Source: Gemmatimonadaceae bacterium | GTDB taxonomy: Bacteria; Gemmatimonadota; Gemmatimonadetes; Gemmatimonadales; Gemmatimonadaceae | Direction of reading: 5' to 3' | Assembly: GCA_013816695.1 (NCBI GenBank) | Contig: JACDDZ010000014.1 | Coordinates: 1 to 16,160, forward strand | Length of the DNA stretch: 16,160 nt | Shown: positions 5,257-13,512 of the stretch, piece by piece | Layout of the letters: each line of letters opens with the position of its first letter | Position numbering within the stretch: the first letter of the stretch is position 1 | Program-made: the position numbers and the translations under genes | Notes under the pieces: model-generated | Told to the model about the DNA's origin: nothing | The model's input: only the letters and a program-made list of their open reading frames with translations | Database searches by the model: none

Positions 5257-7671
5257 ATGCATCGCTCAGCAATCGCCCTGCTCGCTGTAATCGCGGCAGG
5301 GTCTCCCGTTTTAGCCCAGGACGCTCCCGAAGGCGCGTGCTCCAAACCCGACTCAATCGGTGTTCGGGGCAATGTGCGCGTTCCCGAAGCTGTTATTCGT
5401 GGATATGCCGCACTCACGCCCGGTGTGCAGCTGTCATTTCGCGACGTTCAACGCTCGATCAAGGCCGTCTTCGCCACCGGACAGTATGACGATGTCAAAA
5501 TCGTATGCTCACAGACCGGTGGAAAGAATGTTCTTGTTGTCGAAGTCAAGGAGCGCCCCGTTCTCCAGTCCTTCAAGGTCATCGGCGTTGACCGCGTTTC
5601 GGCCAAGGACATCAAGGATCGCCTCGAGCTCGCTGTCGGGATCCCCGCTGATCCTGCAAAGATCGCCGCCGGAATTGCGCGTGCCGATTCGCTGTATGAA
5701 TCGAAGGGCTACTACCTCGCCCGCATCAATGTGGACAGCGTGATTTCCAACGGGCAGCTCAACATCACCTACCGCGTCGATGAAGGCCGCCGGCTCGCAA
5801 TCTCGGGCGTTCGAATCAATGGGAACAAGGTGATTCCAGCCAGCGACATAGTTGGCGTCATGACAATCAAGCCCGAAGGATTCCTGTTCTTTCGCACAGG
5901 CGAGTTCGATGATGAGAAGTATGCGTCCGACCTGGCGGAGCACATTCCGCAGCTTTATGGGAGTCGCGGCTTTCTGGATTTTCGAATCCTCAGCGATTCG
6001 CTGATAGTGGACCGCGAACACGGCAAGGCAGTCGTCGACATCACCGTTAGCGAAGGGCCGCGCTACTCGATCGGCAGTTTTGAAGTACTCGGCAATCGCC
6101 GTTTCTCGACCGGGGAAGTCAACAATTTCTATCCCTTTGGCTCGAGCAGCACTACGACGCTCACGCAGCGCGCCACCGGTCTTATCCGCCGCGCCTACAA
6201 GAATCCGCCCAACACATTCGACCAGAGTCGCTGGACGGAGGGCGAAGAAAAGCTCCGTGAAGCGTACAATGACGAAGGTTACATCTACGCGCAGATCCGG
6301 CCGATCGTAGACCGCGCAGTGGATGCGCAGGGACGTCCCGTCGTAAACCTGCGCTGGGAAATCGATGAGCGCACGCCGGCAATCATCAATCGCATCGAGA
6401 TCGCCGGCAACGATTACACAACCGAGTCCTGCATTCGCGAGCAGATAGTTCTCGCGCCAGGACAGGTATTCAACCGCGCTTTCCTGATTCGCAGCTACCA
6501 GAACATCTCGAACATGAACTTCTTCGACTCGCCAATGCTGCCACCGGAAACACGGCCAGTTGGTGAGCAGGGCGACGTCGACGTCATTTTCAAGGTCAAG
6601 GAGAAGCGGACAGGCAACATCAGCTTTGGCGCCTCCATGGGTCAGGGCACCGGTATCGGCGGATTCGTTGGCCTCGACCAGCCAAACCTGCTTGGCAAGT
6701 GCAAGCGCGCACAGCTGCAGTGGCAGTTCGGGCAATACATCAACGACTTCAACCTTACGTACAGCGATCCGAATATCCGGCAGACCAGAATTTCCGGACA
6801 GGTGTCTGCTTACCACACCCGTTCGCAGTACCAGATTGCCGATCTGGGACGCTCAACACGTACAGGTGGGCAATTCCAGCTTGGTCTTCCAGTTCCGAAT
6901 TCGCTATATAGCAGACTGCTCATTTCGTACGGCGGAGAAGCAGTTCGCTACGGCAACACGGGTCTGCTAGGCACGGTTGCAAACTCCTGCAACAACTGCT
7001 TCCGCTCGACGCTCGGGCTTACCGGGTCGCACGACACGCGTATCGGACTTCCATTCCCAGTGGATGGCGGAACCCAGACGCTGGTTGCGCAATTCAACGG
7101 TGGACCGCTGGGCGGCAGTGCGGCGTTCCAGAAGTACACAACCGAACTTCGGTCCTACGCCCCGATCGCTTCGTTCGGCGCCGGTGTGGTGGGAACGGGC
7201 ATGACCGTCGTGCTCGGACTGACCGCGCGCGCTGGAACAGTGTTCGGGGATCCGGGACCGTTCCGATACACGCAGTCATTCTCGCTCGGCGGAACGCAGT
7301 ACGGCGAGCCGCTTCGCGGATATGAAGAGTTCTCAATTACGCCGAACGGTTTTGATCCAACTGCCGGCAACGGCCAGCAGGCGAAGGCGGAGTCGTTCGG
7401 CAACGCATTCTTCGCGGGAACGGCGGAGCTTGGGTTACGTGTAAGTCAGTCGCTGTATATCAACTCGTTCTTCGATGCCGGTAACGTCTGGAACAATCCG
7501 CGCGAGTTCGATCCGACGCGGCTGTTCCGCGGCGCTGGATTCGGCGCATCGATTATCAGTCCACTTGGACCGCTTGGCATTGATCTGGGGTATGGATTTG
7601 ATCGTGTCGATGCTCTTGGACGTCCGACTCCAGGCTGGAAAATGCACTTCAAGCTCGGACAATTTTTCTAA
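5257..7671 (+). CDS. bamA: BamA, outer-membrane protein assembly factor
   Basis: This 804-residue Omp85 protein is the central subunit that inserts beta-barrels into the outer membrane. A signal peptide (MHRSAIALLAVIAAGSPVLAQ) is followed by five POTRA domains at about 31-103, 104-181, 182-270, 272-374 and 375-452. The 16-strand barrel region runs from about 453 to 804. The loop-6 motif is LRGY (686-689), the counterpart of VRGF, and the protein ends in the aromatic beta-signal ...KLGQFF. POTRA4 is about 25 residues longer than in E. coli because of a segment near 295-325. The barrel contains a CNNC pair (578-581) in what looks like a loop, and POTRA1 is bracketed by C28 and C84. I chose ATG 5257 because it puts the signal peptide at the N terminus. 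GTG 5242 would add five residues. The following ompH matches the bamA-skp-lpxD order of E. coli. Confidence 0.95.
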   Translation: MHRSAIALLAVIAAGSPVLAQDAPEGACSKPDSIGVRGNVRVPEAVIRGYAALTPGVQLSFRDVQRSIKAVFATGQYDDVKIVCSQTGGKNVLVVEVKERPVLQSFKVIGVDRVSAKDIKDRLELAVGIPADPAKIAAGIARADSLYESKGYYLARINVDSVISNGQLNITYRVDEGRRLAISGVRINGNKVIPASDIVGVMTIKPEGFLFFRTGEFDDEKYASDLAEHIPQLYGSRGFLDFRILSDSLIVDREHGKAVVDITVSEGPRYSIGSFEVLGNRRFSTGEVNNFYPFGSSSTTTLTQRATGLIRRAYKNPPNTFDQSRWTEGEEKLREAYNDEGYIYAQIRPIVDRAVDAQGRPVVNLRWEIDERTPAIINRIEIAGNDYTTESCIREQIVLAPGQVFNRAFLIRSYQNISNMNFFDSPMLPPETRPVGEQGDVDVIFKVKEKRTGNISFGASMGQGTGIGGFVGLDQPNLLGKCKRAQLQWQFGQYINDFNLTYSDPNIRQTRISGQVSAYHTRSQYQIADLGRSTRTGGQFQLGLPVPNSLYSRLLISYGGEAVRYGNTGLLGTVANSCNNCFRSTLGLTGSHDTRIGLPFPVDGGTQTLVAQFNGGPLGGSAAFQKYTTELRSYAPIASFGAGVVGTGMTVVLGLTARAGTVFGDPGPFRYTQSFSLGGTQYGEPLRGYEEFSITPNGFDPTAGNGQQAKAESFGNAFFAGTAELGLRVSQSLYINSFFDAGNVWNNPREFDPTRLFRGAGFGASIISPLGPLGIDLGYGFDRVDALGRPTPGWKMHFKLGQFF

Positions 7672-7689
7672 ACCAACCTCGGGGTAATA

Positions 7690-8286
7690 ATGCGTTTTTT
7701 CATCAAGTCGGCGGCAGTAGCCTTCATGGCCACAATGATTGTTGCTGGAGCATCATCAGCTCAGGCAACGGCAACGCCCAAGCTCGGCTACATCAACTCT
7801 TCGCAGATTCTCGCTGAAGCGCCAGGTCGCGCCGAAGCGGAGGCTCAGTTCGAGAGAGAAGTTGGCGCGTATCGCCTTCAGCTCCAGAGAATGAGCGATT
7901 CGCTCCAGCAGCTGGACTCGGTGTTTCAGCGTGAAGCGCCGCGGCTCGACAGCATTACGCGCGTCACCCGCCAGAAGGCGATCGCGGAGCGTGAGTCCAA
8001 CTATCAGCAGCGTGCGAATGCCCTGAATCAGCAGATGCAGAACCGCCAGGCTGAACTGGTTCGTCCGATCATGGAACAGCTCCAGAAAGTTCTTGAAGTT
8101 CTTCGCACAGAAGAGAGGTACGCGATGATCTTCGACGTTGCAGCCGGATCCGGAAGCGTTGTCGTATCGGCTGACAAGTCGCTCGATATCACAGCCAAGG
8201 TTCTTGCGCGTCTCAAGACCGCGGGTGCACCGAAGGCCACAGGCAGTACCCTGCAGCAGCAGCCGGCAGGAGTTACTCGCAAGTAG
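7690..8286 (+). CDS. skp: OmpH/Skp-family periplasmic chaperone
   Basis: This 198-residue protein has a signal peptide (about 1-26, ending SSAQA). The family-typical beginning [11 protein letters not shown] follows, then a long charged, Gln-rich helical region (about 48-130) expected to form the coiled-coil tentacle arms of the trimer, and a C-terminal strand region ([17 protein letters not shown]). Skp holds unfolded outer-membrane proteins in the periplasm on their way to BamA, and its position 18 nt after bamA and just before lpxD is the classical one. The last 20 or so residues, rich in Ala/Thr/Gln, look like an unstructured tail. ATG 7690 has only a weak GGGG upstream. The stop overlaps the lpxD GTG by one base (TAGTG). 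Confidence 0.92.
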   Translation: MRFFIKSAAVAFMATMIVAGASSAQATATPKLGYINSSQILAEAPGRAEAEAQFEREVGAYRLQLQRMSDSLQQLDSVFQREAPRLDSITRVTRQKAIAERESNYQQRANALNQQMQNRQAELVRPIMEQLQKVLEVLRTEERYAMIFDVAAGSGSVVVSADKSLDITAKVLARLKTAGAPKATGSTLQQQPAGVTRK

Positions 8287-9353
8287 TGAGCTCCACACTC
8301 GGGAATGTCACCGCAGGCGGTGAGGGTGTTCGCACTCTCACCGCTTTGGCCATTTCGGAGCTTGTAAGAGGAGAGCTAAGGGGCGACGCGAGCGTCACTG
8401 TGTGCGCCGTCGCTCCGCTGGACCGCGCTGAAAAAAATCAGGTTTCCTTTCTTGGCAACTCGCGATATTCAGCGATTGCCTCGGCGACAAGAGCCGGCGT
8501 AGTGCTTGTGACGGCCGAGCTCGCAGATTCTGTGACGAATGTTCCCGTCAGAATAATTGTCGAGAAGCCCAATGAGGCCGTCCTTGCGCTGCTTCCATTC
8601 CTGTATCCGGAAAGCGCGCGCGCCGCTTCAATCCACGCGACTGCGATGATCGGCCGCGGTGCCCGCCTCGGAAAGAACGTCGTTGTGGACGAGTATGCAA
8701 TCGTGGGCGAGGGAGCAGCGCTCGGCGACGACGTCTGGGTCGGAAGCCACGCTGTCATTGGTGATGGTGTGACAATTGGCGCAGCCAGCCGGATTTTCCC
8801 GCACGTTGCGCTTTACTCCGGTGCTGAAGTCGGGGAGCGCGTCATTCTGCACGCGGGCTCGCGGATCGGGAGTGATGGATTTGGTTATGTGCAGCGAAAC
8901 GGCGCCCATGAGAAGATCCCCCATGTGGGACGCTGCATCATAGGCAATGACGTCGAGATCGGGGCCAACACAACGATCGACAGGGGCAGTGTGGATGACA
9001 CTGTGATCGGCGCAGGCACAAAGATCGACAACCTTGTGCATATCGGTCATAACTGCCGGATAGGTCGCATGTGCCTGATCATGGCGCAGGCGGGCATTGC
9101 AGGATCGGTTCGTATCGAGGACGGATGCATCATAGCAGGACAGGCGGGACTGGGCGGACACATAACCATCGGGAAGGGCGCGCGCATTGCCGGCCAGGCC
9201 GGCGTATTCGGCGACGTACCGGCCGGTGAGTCCTGGTCCGGGTATCCTGCGAGACCGCACAAGGAATCGCTGCGCACTACCGGTGCACTGTTCAAGCTCG
9301 CGGGAATGCTCAAGCGAATTGAAAAGCTCCTCGACGAGAAAGAAAAAGCTTGA
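8286..9353 (+). CDS. lpxD: LpxD, UDP-3-O-(3-hydroxyacyl)glucosamine N-acyltransferase
   Basis: This 355-residue cytosolic enzyme adds the second (N-linked) hydroxyacyl chain in lipid A synthesis. An N-terminal uridine-binding domain (about 15-105, with VSFLGNSRY) is followed by a left-handed beta-helix of hexapeptide repeats (about 115-310). The repeats include GSDGFGY (195-201) and the catalytic-His motif HIGHN with H255, the counterpart of E. coli H239. A C-terminal helix (about 325-350) completes the fold. GTG 8286 is the only reasonable start. It adds about 14 residues ahead of the usual '[12 protein letters not shown]' beginning, and no nearer in-frame start codon exists. It overlaps the ompH stop by one base and ends in a TTGA overlap with lpxC. 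Confidence 0.95.
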   Translation: MSSTLGNVTAGGEGVRTLTALAISELVRGELRGDASVTVCAVAPLDRAEKNQVSFLGNSRYSAIASATRAGVVLVTAELADSVTNVPVRIIVEKPNEAVLALLPFLYPESARAASIHATAMIGRGARLGKNVVVDEYAIVGEGAALGDDVWVGSHAVIGDGVTIGAASRIFPHVALYSGAEVGERVILHAGSRIGSDGFGYVQRNGAHEKIPHVGRCIIGNDVEIGANTTIDRGSVDDTVIGAGTKIDNLVHIGHNCRIGRMCLIMAQAGIAGSVRIEDGCIIAGQAGLGGHITIGKGARIAGQAGVFGDVPAGESWSGYPARPHKESLRTTGALFKLAGMLKRIEKLLDEKEKA

Positions 9354-10627
9354 GCCGGCGAACGATCGCGAGCTCCACTTCGCTCGCAGGAATTGGTTTG
9401 CACCTGGGCCAACCCTGCATGCTCACCTTCATCCCTGCAAAGCCGGGGAGTGGAATTGTCTTCGCGCGGAGCGATCGCCCGAAGTCGCCGGCAATACCGG
9501 CACGGGCTTCGGAAGTGACAGCCAGTGAACGCAGGACGCAGCTTGGAAAGGGAGACGCCGCAATTCATACGGTCGAGCATGTGCTCGCGGCCGTCGGTGC
9601 ACTTTCAATCGACGACCTTCGCATCGAGATGGACGGACCGGAGCCGCCGATCATGGATGGCAGTGCCGCACCGTTCCTTGAAGCGCTTACGCGTGGCGGG
9701 ATAAAGGAACAGGGTGGGGAGCCGGACTACCTGCGGCTCACCGAATCGGTTCGAATCATCGACGGCTCGTCAGTCTACGAAGCCCACCCTTCGGACGACC
9801 TCGAGCTGGACGTCACAATCCATTTCGACCACCCGAAAATCGGGAAACAGCAAGGACGGTACATAGTTACCGAGGACTCATTCCGCTCCGAGCTGGCAGG
9901 CGCGCGCACGTTCGGGTTTGTGGGCGAAGTCGAAGCTCTTCGGGGCCAGGGTCTCATTCAGGGTGCATCGCTTGACAATGCTGTCGTGCTGGATGATTCT
10001 GACCTTGTAAGCGGTCCGCTCCGCTGGGACGATGAGTTTGTAAGGCACAAGGCAATGGATTGTGTGGGTGACCTGGTGCTTGCAGGGGCTCGCGTAAAGG
10101 CCAGGATCGTCGCGGTGAAGCCAAGTCACCGCGGCACTGTTACCTTAGTTCGCGAGATGGTAAAAGCCGCCGTTAAGGAGAAAAAGGTGAAGACGTATTC
10201 CGTCGACGACATAATGAAAGTGTTGGCGCACCGTTATCCCTTTCTGCTTGTGGACCGCATCATTGAGGTCGACGAGGAGAACAAGCGGATCGTGGGTCTC
10301 AAGAATGTGACGATCAACGAGCCATTCTTTCAGGGGCATTTCCCGGGTCATCCAATAATGCCGGGCGTCCTCATCATCGAGGCAATGGCACAGGTCGGCG
10401 GCATGCTCCTCATGGGTTCGCTGACCGATCCCGACAGCAAGGTTGTCTACTTCATGTCGCTTGACAACGTGAAGTTCAGGAAGCCGGTCAAGCCTGGTGA
10501 CCAGATTCGCTTTGAGCTGGAACTCGTGCAGGTGCGCGGTCCGGTCTGCAAGATGCGCGGTGTTGGAAAGGTGGATGGGGAGGTAGTGGCTGAAGCGGAC
10601 ATGGCCGCAATGGTGCGCGACAGATGA
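9350..10627 (+). CDS. lpxC-fabZ: Bifunctional LpxC-FabZ fusion (UDP-3-O-acyl-GlcNAc deacetylase / 3-hydroxyacyl-ACP dehydratase)
   Basis: This 425-residue protein carries two enzymes. Residues 1 to about 277 are LpxC, the zinc deacetylase that commits sugar to lipid A: HTVEH (H77 zinc ligand, E76), DGSAAPF (103-109), GARTFGF (184-190), HKAMDCVGD (H233 and D237 zinc ligands) and SHRGT (H260 general acid). Residues about 280-425 are a complete FabZ hot-dog dehydratase with [11 protein letters not shown] (catalytic H330) and E344 in EAMAQ. The linker is only a few Lys/Glu residues. Such fusions are known in Bacteroidota and some related phyla. The start is TTG 9350 in a TTGA overlap with lpxD; the N terminus then matches other LpxC proteins. 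The fusion sits where E. coli has stand-alone fabZ, between lpxD and lpxA. The stop overlaps lpxA (ATGA). Confidence 0.96.
   Translation: MSRRTIASSTSLAGIGLHLGQPCMLTFIPAKPGSGIVFARSDRPKSPAIPARASEVTASERRTQLGKGDAAIHTVEHVLAAVGALSIDDLRIEMDGPEPPIMDGSAAPFLEALTRGGIKEQGGEPDYLRLTESVRIIDGSSVYEAHPSDDLELDVTIHFDHPKIGKQQGRYIVTEDSFRSELAGARTFGFVGEVEALRGQGLIQGASLDNAVVLDDSDLVSGPLRWDDEFVRHKAMDCVGDLVLAGARVKARIVAVKPSHRGTVTLVREMVKAAVKEKKVKTYSVDDIMKVLAHRYPFLLVDRIIEVDEENKRIVGLKNVTINEPFFQGHFPGHPIMPGVLIIEAMAQVGGMLLMGSLTDPDSKVVYFMSLDNVKFRKPVKPGDQIRFELELVQVRGPVCKMRGVGKVDGEVVAEADMAAMVRDR
10175..10189 (+). promoter_or_regulatory. Internal Shine-Dalgarno and GTG at the LpxC/FabZ junction
   Basis: AAGGAG (10175-10180) is followed after 6 nt by an in-frame GTG (10187-10189, codon 280) that opens the FabZ domain ([10 protein letters not shown]...). 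Initiation here would give a free FabZ of about 146 residues, the normal length of the stand-alone enzyme. This is the best ribosome-binding site I see at any start in the window. The same bases also encode the linker VKEKKVK, so a chance match through Lys/Glu codons is possible. Confidence 0.5.
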
Positions 10628-11403
10628 AGGGTCAGCAGATCCATCCGACTGCCGAAATTGCGCGTGACGCGCATATCGGCAAGAACGTCGAGATTGGCGC
10701 ATTCGCTTATATCGGTCCAAACTGCGAGGTTGGCGATGGCTGCGTGATCTCTGCGCGCGCGCTGCTCGATCGCAACGTGATCCTCGGTAGCAACGTCAAG
10801 GTGGGATCGGGCACGATCCTGGGCGGGGCTCCGCAGGACCTGAAGTACGATGGCGAGGAAACGCGCGTCGAAATCGGGGAGGGCACTACTATCCGCGAGT
10901 TCACGACAATCAATCGCGGGACGGCGCACTCGATGAAGACGAGCGTGGGCAAGAATTGCTTCATCATGTCTTACGTCCATCTTGCACATGATTGTCATGT
11001 CGGCGACGGGGTCATCCTCGCGAACGTCGTGCAGCTTGCCGGTCACGTGACAGTCGAAGACAAGGCGAACATAGCTGGTGTAACTGCAGTGCATCAGTTT
11101 GTGCGGATCGGGCGCCACAGTTTCATCGGCGGCTGTTCGCGCGTTGCCAAGGACATTCCGCCTTTCCTCAAGGCAGTCGGCAATCCAGTGAAGCTGTATG
11201 GGTTGAATACAGTCGGTCTCCAGCGCAGCGGATTCCCGGACGAAGTTACGCTCGAACTGAAGCGTGCATACCGCCTTTTCTTCAGGTCCGACCTGAACGT
11301 TTCGCAGGCACTCGAGCGCGCGAACGGCGAGCTCCAGCAGTTCGACGAAGTCAGGGAGCTCATAAGCTTTGTCGAAGCAAGCGGTCGCGGAGTGGTTGTT
11401 TGA
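10624..11403 (+). CDS. lpxA: LpxA, acyl-ACP:UDP-N-acetylglucosamine O-acyltransferase
   Basis: This 259-residue left-handed beta-helix enzyme carries out the first step of lipid A synthesis in the cytosol. It is close in length to E. coli LpxA (262). Hexapeptide repeats run from about 5 to 170. The catalytic stretch YVHLAHDC holds H119 and H122, counterparts of E. coli H122 and H125, and the C-terminal helical domain begins near 190. The acyl-chain ruler position in AVGNP (G186) aligns with Gly173 of E. coli, which leaves a long pocket. This predicts a long hydroxyacyl chain, around C14, rather than C10. ATG 10624 overlaps the lpxC-fabZ stop (ATGA), and the stop overlaps the next gene (TTGA). 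Substrate sugar choice (GlcNAc or GlcNAc3N) cannot be read directly. Confidence 0.96.
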   Translation: MKGQQIHPTAEIARDAHIGKNVEIGAFAYIGPNCEVGDGCVISARALLDRNVILGSNVKVGSGTILGGAPQDLKYDGEETRVEIGEGTTIREFTTINRGTAHSMKTSVGKNCFIMSYVHLAHDCHVGDGVILANVVQLAGHVTVEDKANIAGVTAVHQFVRIGRHSFIGGCSRVAKDIPPFLKAVGNPVKLYGLNTVGLQRSGFPDEVTLELKRAYRLFFRSDLNVSQALERANGELQQFDEVRELISFVEASGRGVVV

Positions 11404-12404
11404 CCGCAGCCCCGCGAATCGGGGTCGTTGGCGCGGGAAGTCTCGGATACCATCACATCCGCATTCTGCGCGAGACGCCGGCTGTCAGTTTCACAGGTTT
11501 CTCCGAAACCAACTCCGAGCGTGCGGCCAAGGTTAGCGACGAGCTCGGCACCCCGAGTCTTTTGCTCGATGAATTGATTGAGGCGTCCGACGCGCTCACT
11601 ATCGTTGTGCCAACGCCGCTGCATCACGAGATTGCCAGGGCAGCGCTCGTGCGAGGCAAGCATGTATTCATTGAAAAGCCGATAACTGTCACTCTGGAGC
11701 AAGCGGACGAGTTGCTGCACCTCGCCGAGCGAAATGGATGCATCATCCAGATCGGCCACGTCGAGAGGTTCAACCAGGCAGTTCGCGCAGCGCTGCCATA
11801 TATCGCCGACCCGCGTTTCATTGAAAGTGAGAGACTCGCCGGATTCAACCCGCGGGGAGCCGACGTCGCCGTAGTGCTCGACCTCATGATTCACGACATC
11901 GACCTGATACTCACACTGGTGTCGTCTGCCGCTGCGTCAATTTCTGCAGTGGGCGTTCCAGTGCTGACGCCCACGCTGGATATTGCCAACGCGCGCATCA
12001 CATTCGAATCGGGCGCTGTGGCGAACATCACTAGCAGCAGAATTTCCCGCGATCGTGTGCGGAAGATCCGGATATTCCAGAAGAGCGGGTACATATCGCT
12101 CGATCTTGCGGCGGGGCGGGGAGACTATTTCCGACTCAAATCGGACCTCAATCTCGAGGAGCTGACCGCCGCGCCGCTCAACATGCTCCAGATCGTGGAT
12201 CACGTTTCGCTCACGGCACCTGAAGGTGAGCCGCTCCGACTTGAGTTTGAGAGTTTCGTCGAGGCCCTGGCCGGAAGGGCCCCGGTGACTGTGACAGGAC
12301 AGGACGGCCGGCGCGCTCTCGACATCGCGCTCCAGATCGTCAAGGAGATCGAGCGCACGTTTCCATCGATCGCGTCCGGGTCGGCGCCATTCAGCCGTGC
12401 GTGA
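11400..12404 (+). CDS. Gfo/Idh/MocA-family oxidoreductase, GnnA-like by position
   Basis: This 334-residue NAD(P)-dependent oxidoreductase has a Rossmann motif GAGSLG (11-16), the family motif EKP (92-94, K93) after GKHVFI, and a DLMIHDID segment (161-168) with the conserved Asp and His. A C-terminal substrate domain follows. It lies between lpxA and lpxB in the coupled lpx operon, so its substrate is probably a UDP-sugar of lipid A synthesis. In Acidithiobacillus, GnnA of this family, encoded beside lpxA/lpxB, oxidises the 3-position of UDP-GlcNAc before GnnB transaminates it, allowing four amide-linked chains. No GnnB-type aminotransferase is in the window, so the exact reaction is unproven. 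The start TTG 11400 (TTGA overlap with lpxA) gives a clean [14 protein letters not shown] terminus. A longer open frame into lpxA is not coding. Confidence 0.85.
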   Translation: MTAAPRIGVVGAGSLGYHHIRILRETPAVSFTGFSETNSERAAKVSDELGTPSLLLDELIEASDALTIVVPTPLHHEIARAALVRGKHVFIEKPITVTLEQADELLHLAERNGCIIQIGHVERFNQAVRAALPYIADPRFIESERLAGFNPRGADVAVVLDLMIHDIDLILTLVSSAAASISAVGVPVLTPTLDIANARITFESGAVANITSSRISRDRVRKIRIFQKSGYISLDLAAGRGDYFRLKSDLNLEELTAAPLNMLQIVDHVSLTAPEGEPLRLEFESFVEALAGRAPVTVTGQDGRRALDIALQIVKEIERTFPSIASGSAPFSRA

Positions 12405-13512
12405 GGTACTGTTTGTAGCAGGAGAAGCGTCGGGTGACCTGCATGCAGCGGGTGTTGCACAGGCGCTTGCGAGAATCCGGCCGGACCTCAAGCTCACTGC
12501 AATCGGCGGGGACCGTCTCCAGGCGGCGGGAGCAGAGATAATCGAGCGATATGACGAAATGGCCGTGATGGGATTTGTCGAGGTGCTCCGCACGATTCCC
12601 GACCACTTCTTTTTGCTGCGCAGACTGGCTGCGCGCCTTCAGTCCGGCCGGGTTGCACTGCTTGTTCTGGTCGATTATCCCGGCTTTAACATGAAGCTCG
12701 CCGAGGAGGCCGCAAAGGCGGGCGTCCCGGTTCTTTATTATGTAACCCCGCAGGTGTGGGCGTGGGGAGCGGGCCGGCTGCCCAAGCTCAAGCGGCTTGT
12801 GAAACGGGCGGCAGTAATTCTTCCATTCGAGGAGAATCTCCTGCGCGGTCACGGAATCCCGGCGGAATTTGTCGGCCATCCGCTGCTCGACAGGGCAGTC
12901 AACCTGCCAAGCCGTGAGGCTGCGCGTAGGAAGCTCGGAATCCGAAGTGACGAGAAGGTGCTCGCTCTCTTTCCGGGTAGCCGCGCCCAGGAAATCGAAC
13001 GGCACCTGGAAGATTTCGTGGAAACCGCATCGCGACTGGAAAGCCAGTTCAGCGGTTTGAGGGTTCTCGTAAGCGCCGCTTCAACAGTCAGGATCCCGAA
13101 GGAGGACTGTCCCTATCAGCTCGTAGCGTCCGACCCTTTCACTGTGCTGCGAGCTGCCGATGCGGCGCTTTGCAAGAGCGGTACGACCACGCTTGAAGCA
13201 GCCATCTGCGGGTGTCCACTTGTCGTTGCTTACAGAACTGGAGCCATCTCGTACATGCTGGCGCGGCAGTTCGTGAAGATTCCGCATATTGCCCTGGTGA
13301 ATGTTGTGGCCGGCCGCGAAGTGGCCAGAGAGTTTGTGCAGGACGACCTCACTCCCCGCGCCGTTGCTGCTGCACTAACACCGCTTCTCACTGAAGGTTC
13401 GGCTGAACGCTCGAGGATGGCTGCCGACCTTGACGAGGTCCGCGGCAAACTCGGTGAACCGGGTGCCGCGGAGCGGGTTGCAGGAATGGCGAGTGAGATG
13501 GTCATAAGGTGA
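12397..13512 (+). CDS. lpxB: LpxB, lipid A disaccharide synthase
   Basis: This 371-residue GT-B glycosyltransferase (family GT19) joins UDP-2,3-diacylglucosamine and lipid X to form the tetraacyl disaccharide 1-phosphate at the inner-membrane face. Motifs in order are GEASGD (9-14), DYPGFN (93-98), YYVTPQVWAW (114-123), VGHPLLD (159-165), PGSRAQEI (193-200), SGTTTLE (261-267) and NVVAGRE (302-308). Length fits the family. GTG 12397 gives MREVLFVAGEASGD, aligned with known N termini. It overlaps the preceding oxidoreductase by 8 nt, the longest overlap in the operon. Its acceptor, lipid X, needs a UDP-diacylglucosamine hydrolase (LpxH, LpxI or LpxG), and none is encoded here. Confidence 0.96.
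   Translation: MREVLFVAGEASGDLHAAGVAQALARIRPDLKLTAIGGDRLQAAGAEIIERYDEMAVMGFVEVLRTIPDHFFLLRRLAARLQSGRVALLVLVDYPGFNMKLAEEAAKAGVPVLYYVTPQVWAWGAGRLPKLKRLVKRAAVILPFEENLLRGHGIPAEFVGHPLLDRAVNLPSREAARRKLGIRSDEKVLALFPGSRAQEIERHLEDFVETASRLESQFSGLRVLVSAASTVRIPKEDCPYQLVASDPFTVLRAADAALCKSGTTTLEAAICGCPLVVAYRTGAISYMLARQFVKIPHIALVNVVAGREVAREFVQDDLTPRAVAAALTPLLTEGSAERSRMAADLDEVRGKLGEPGAAERVAGMASEMVIR

Noticed and set aside
5509..6816. A 435-codon open frame on the minus strand opposite bamA
   Set aside because: It mirrors a clearly coding plus-strand gene, shows no recognisable domain, and is the usual by-product of GC-rich codon usage.
10992..11399. N-terminal extension of the Gfo/Idh/MocA frame into lpxA
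   Set aside because: The extension is Arg/Ser/Cys-rich out-of-frame lpxA sequence. Homologous N termini begin at the Rossmann strand, matching TTG 11400.
11094..11894. A 266-codon minus-strand frame across lpxA and the oxidoreductase
   Set aside because: It spans the junction of two well-supported genes on the other strand and its translation has no family resemblance.
12263..12281. GGCCCT...AGGGCC hairpin inside the oxidoreductase gene
   Set aside because: It is a short GC stem within a coding region, without a T-tract or neighbouring gene end, and is likely incidental.
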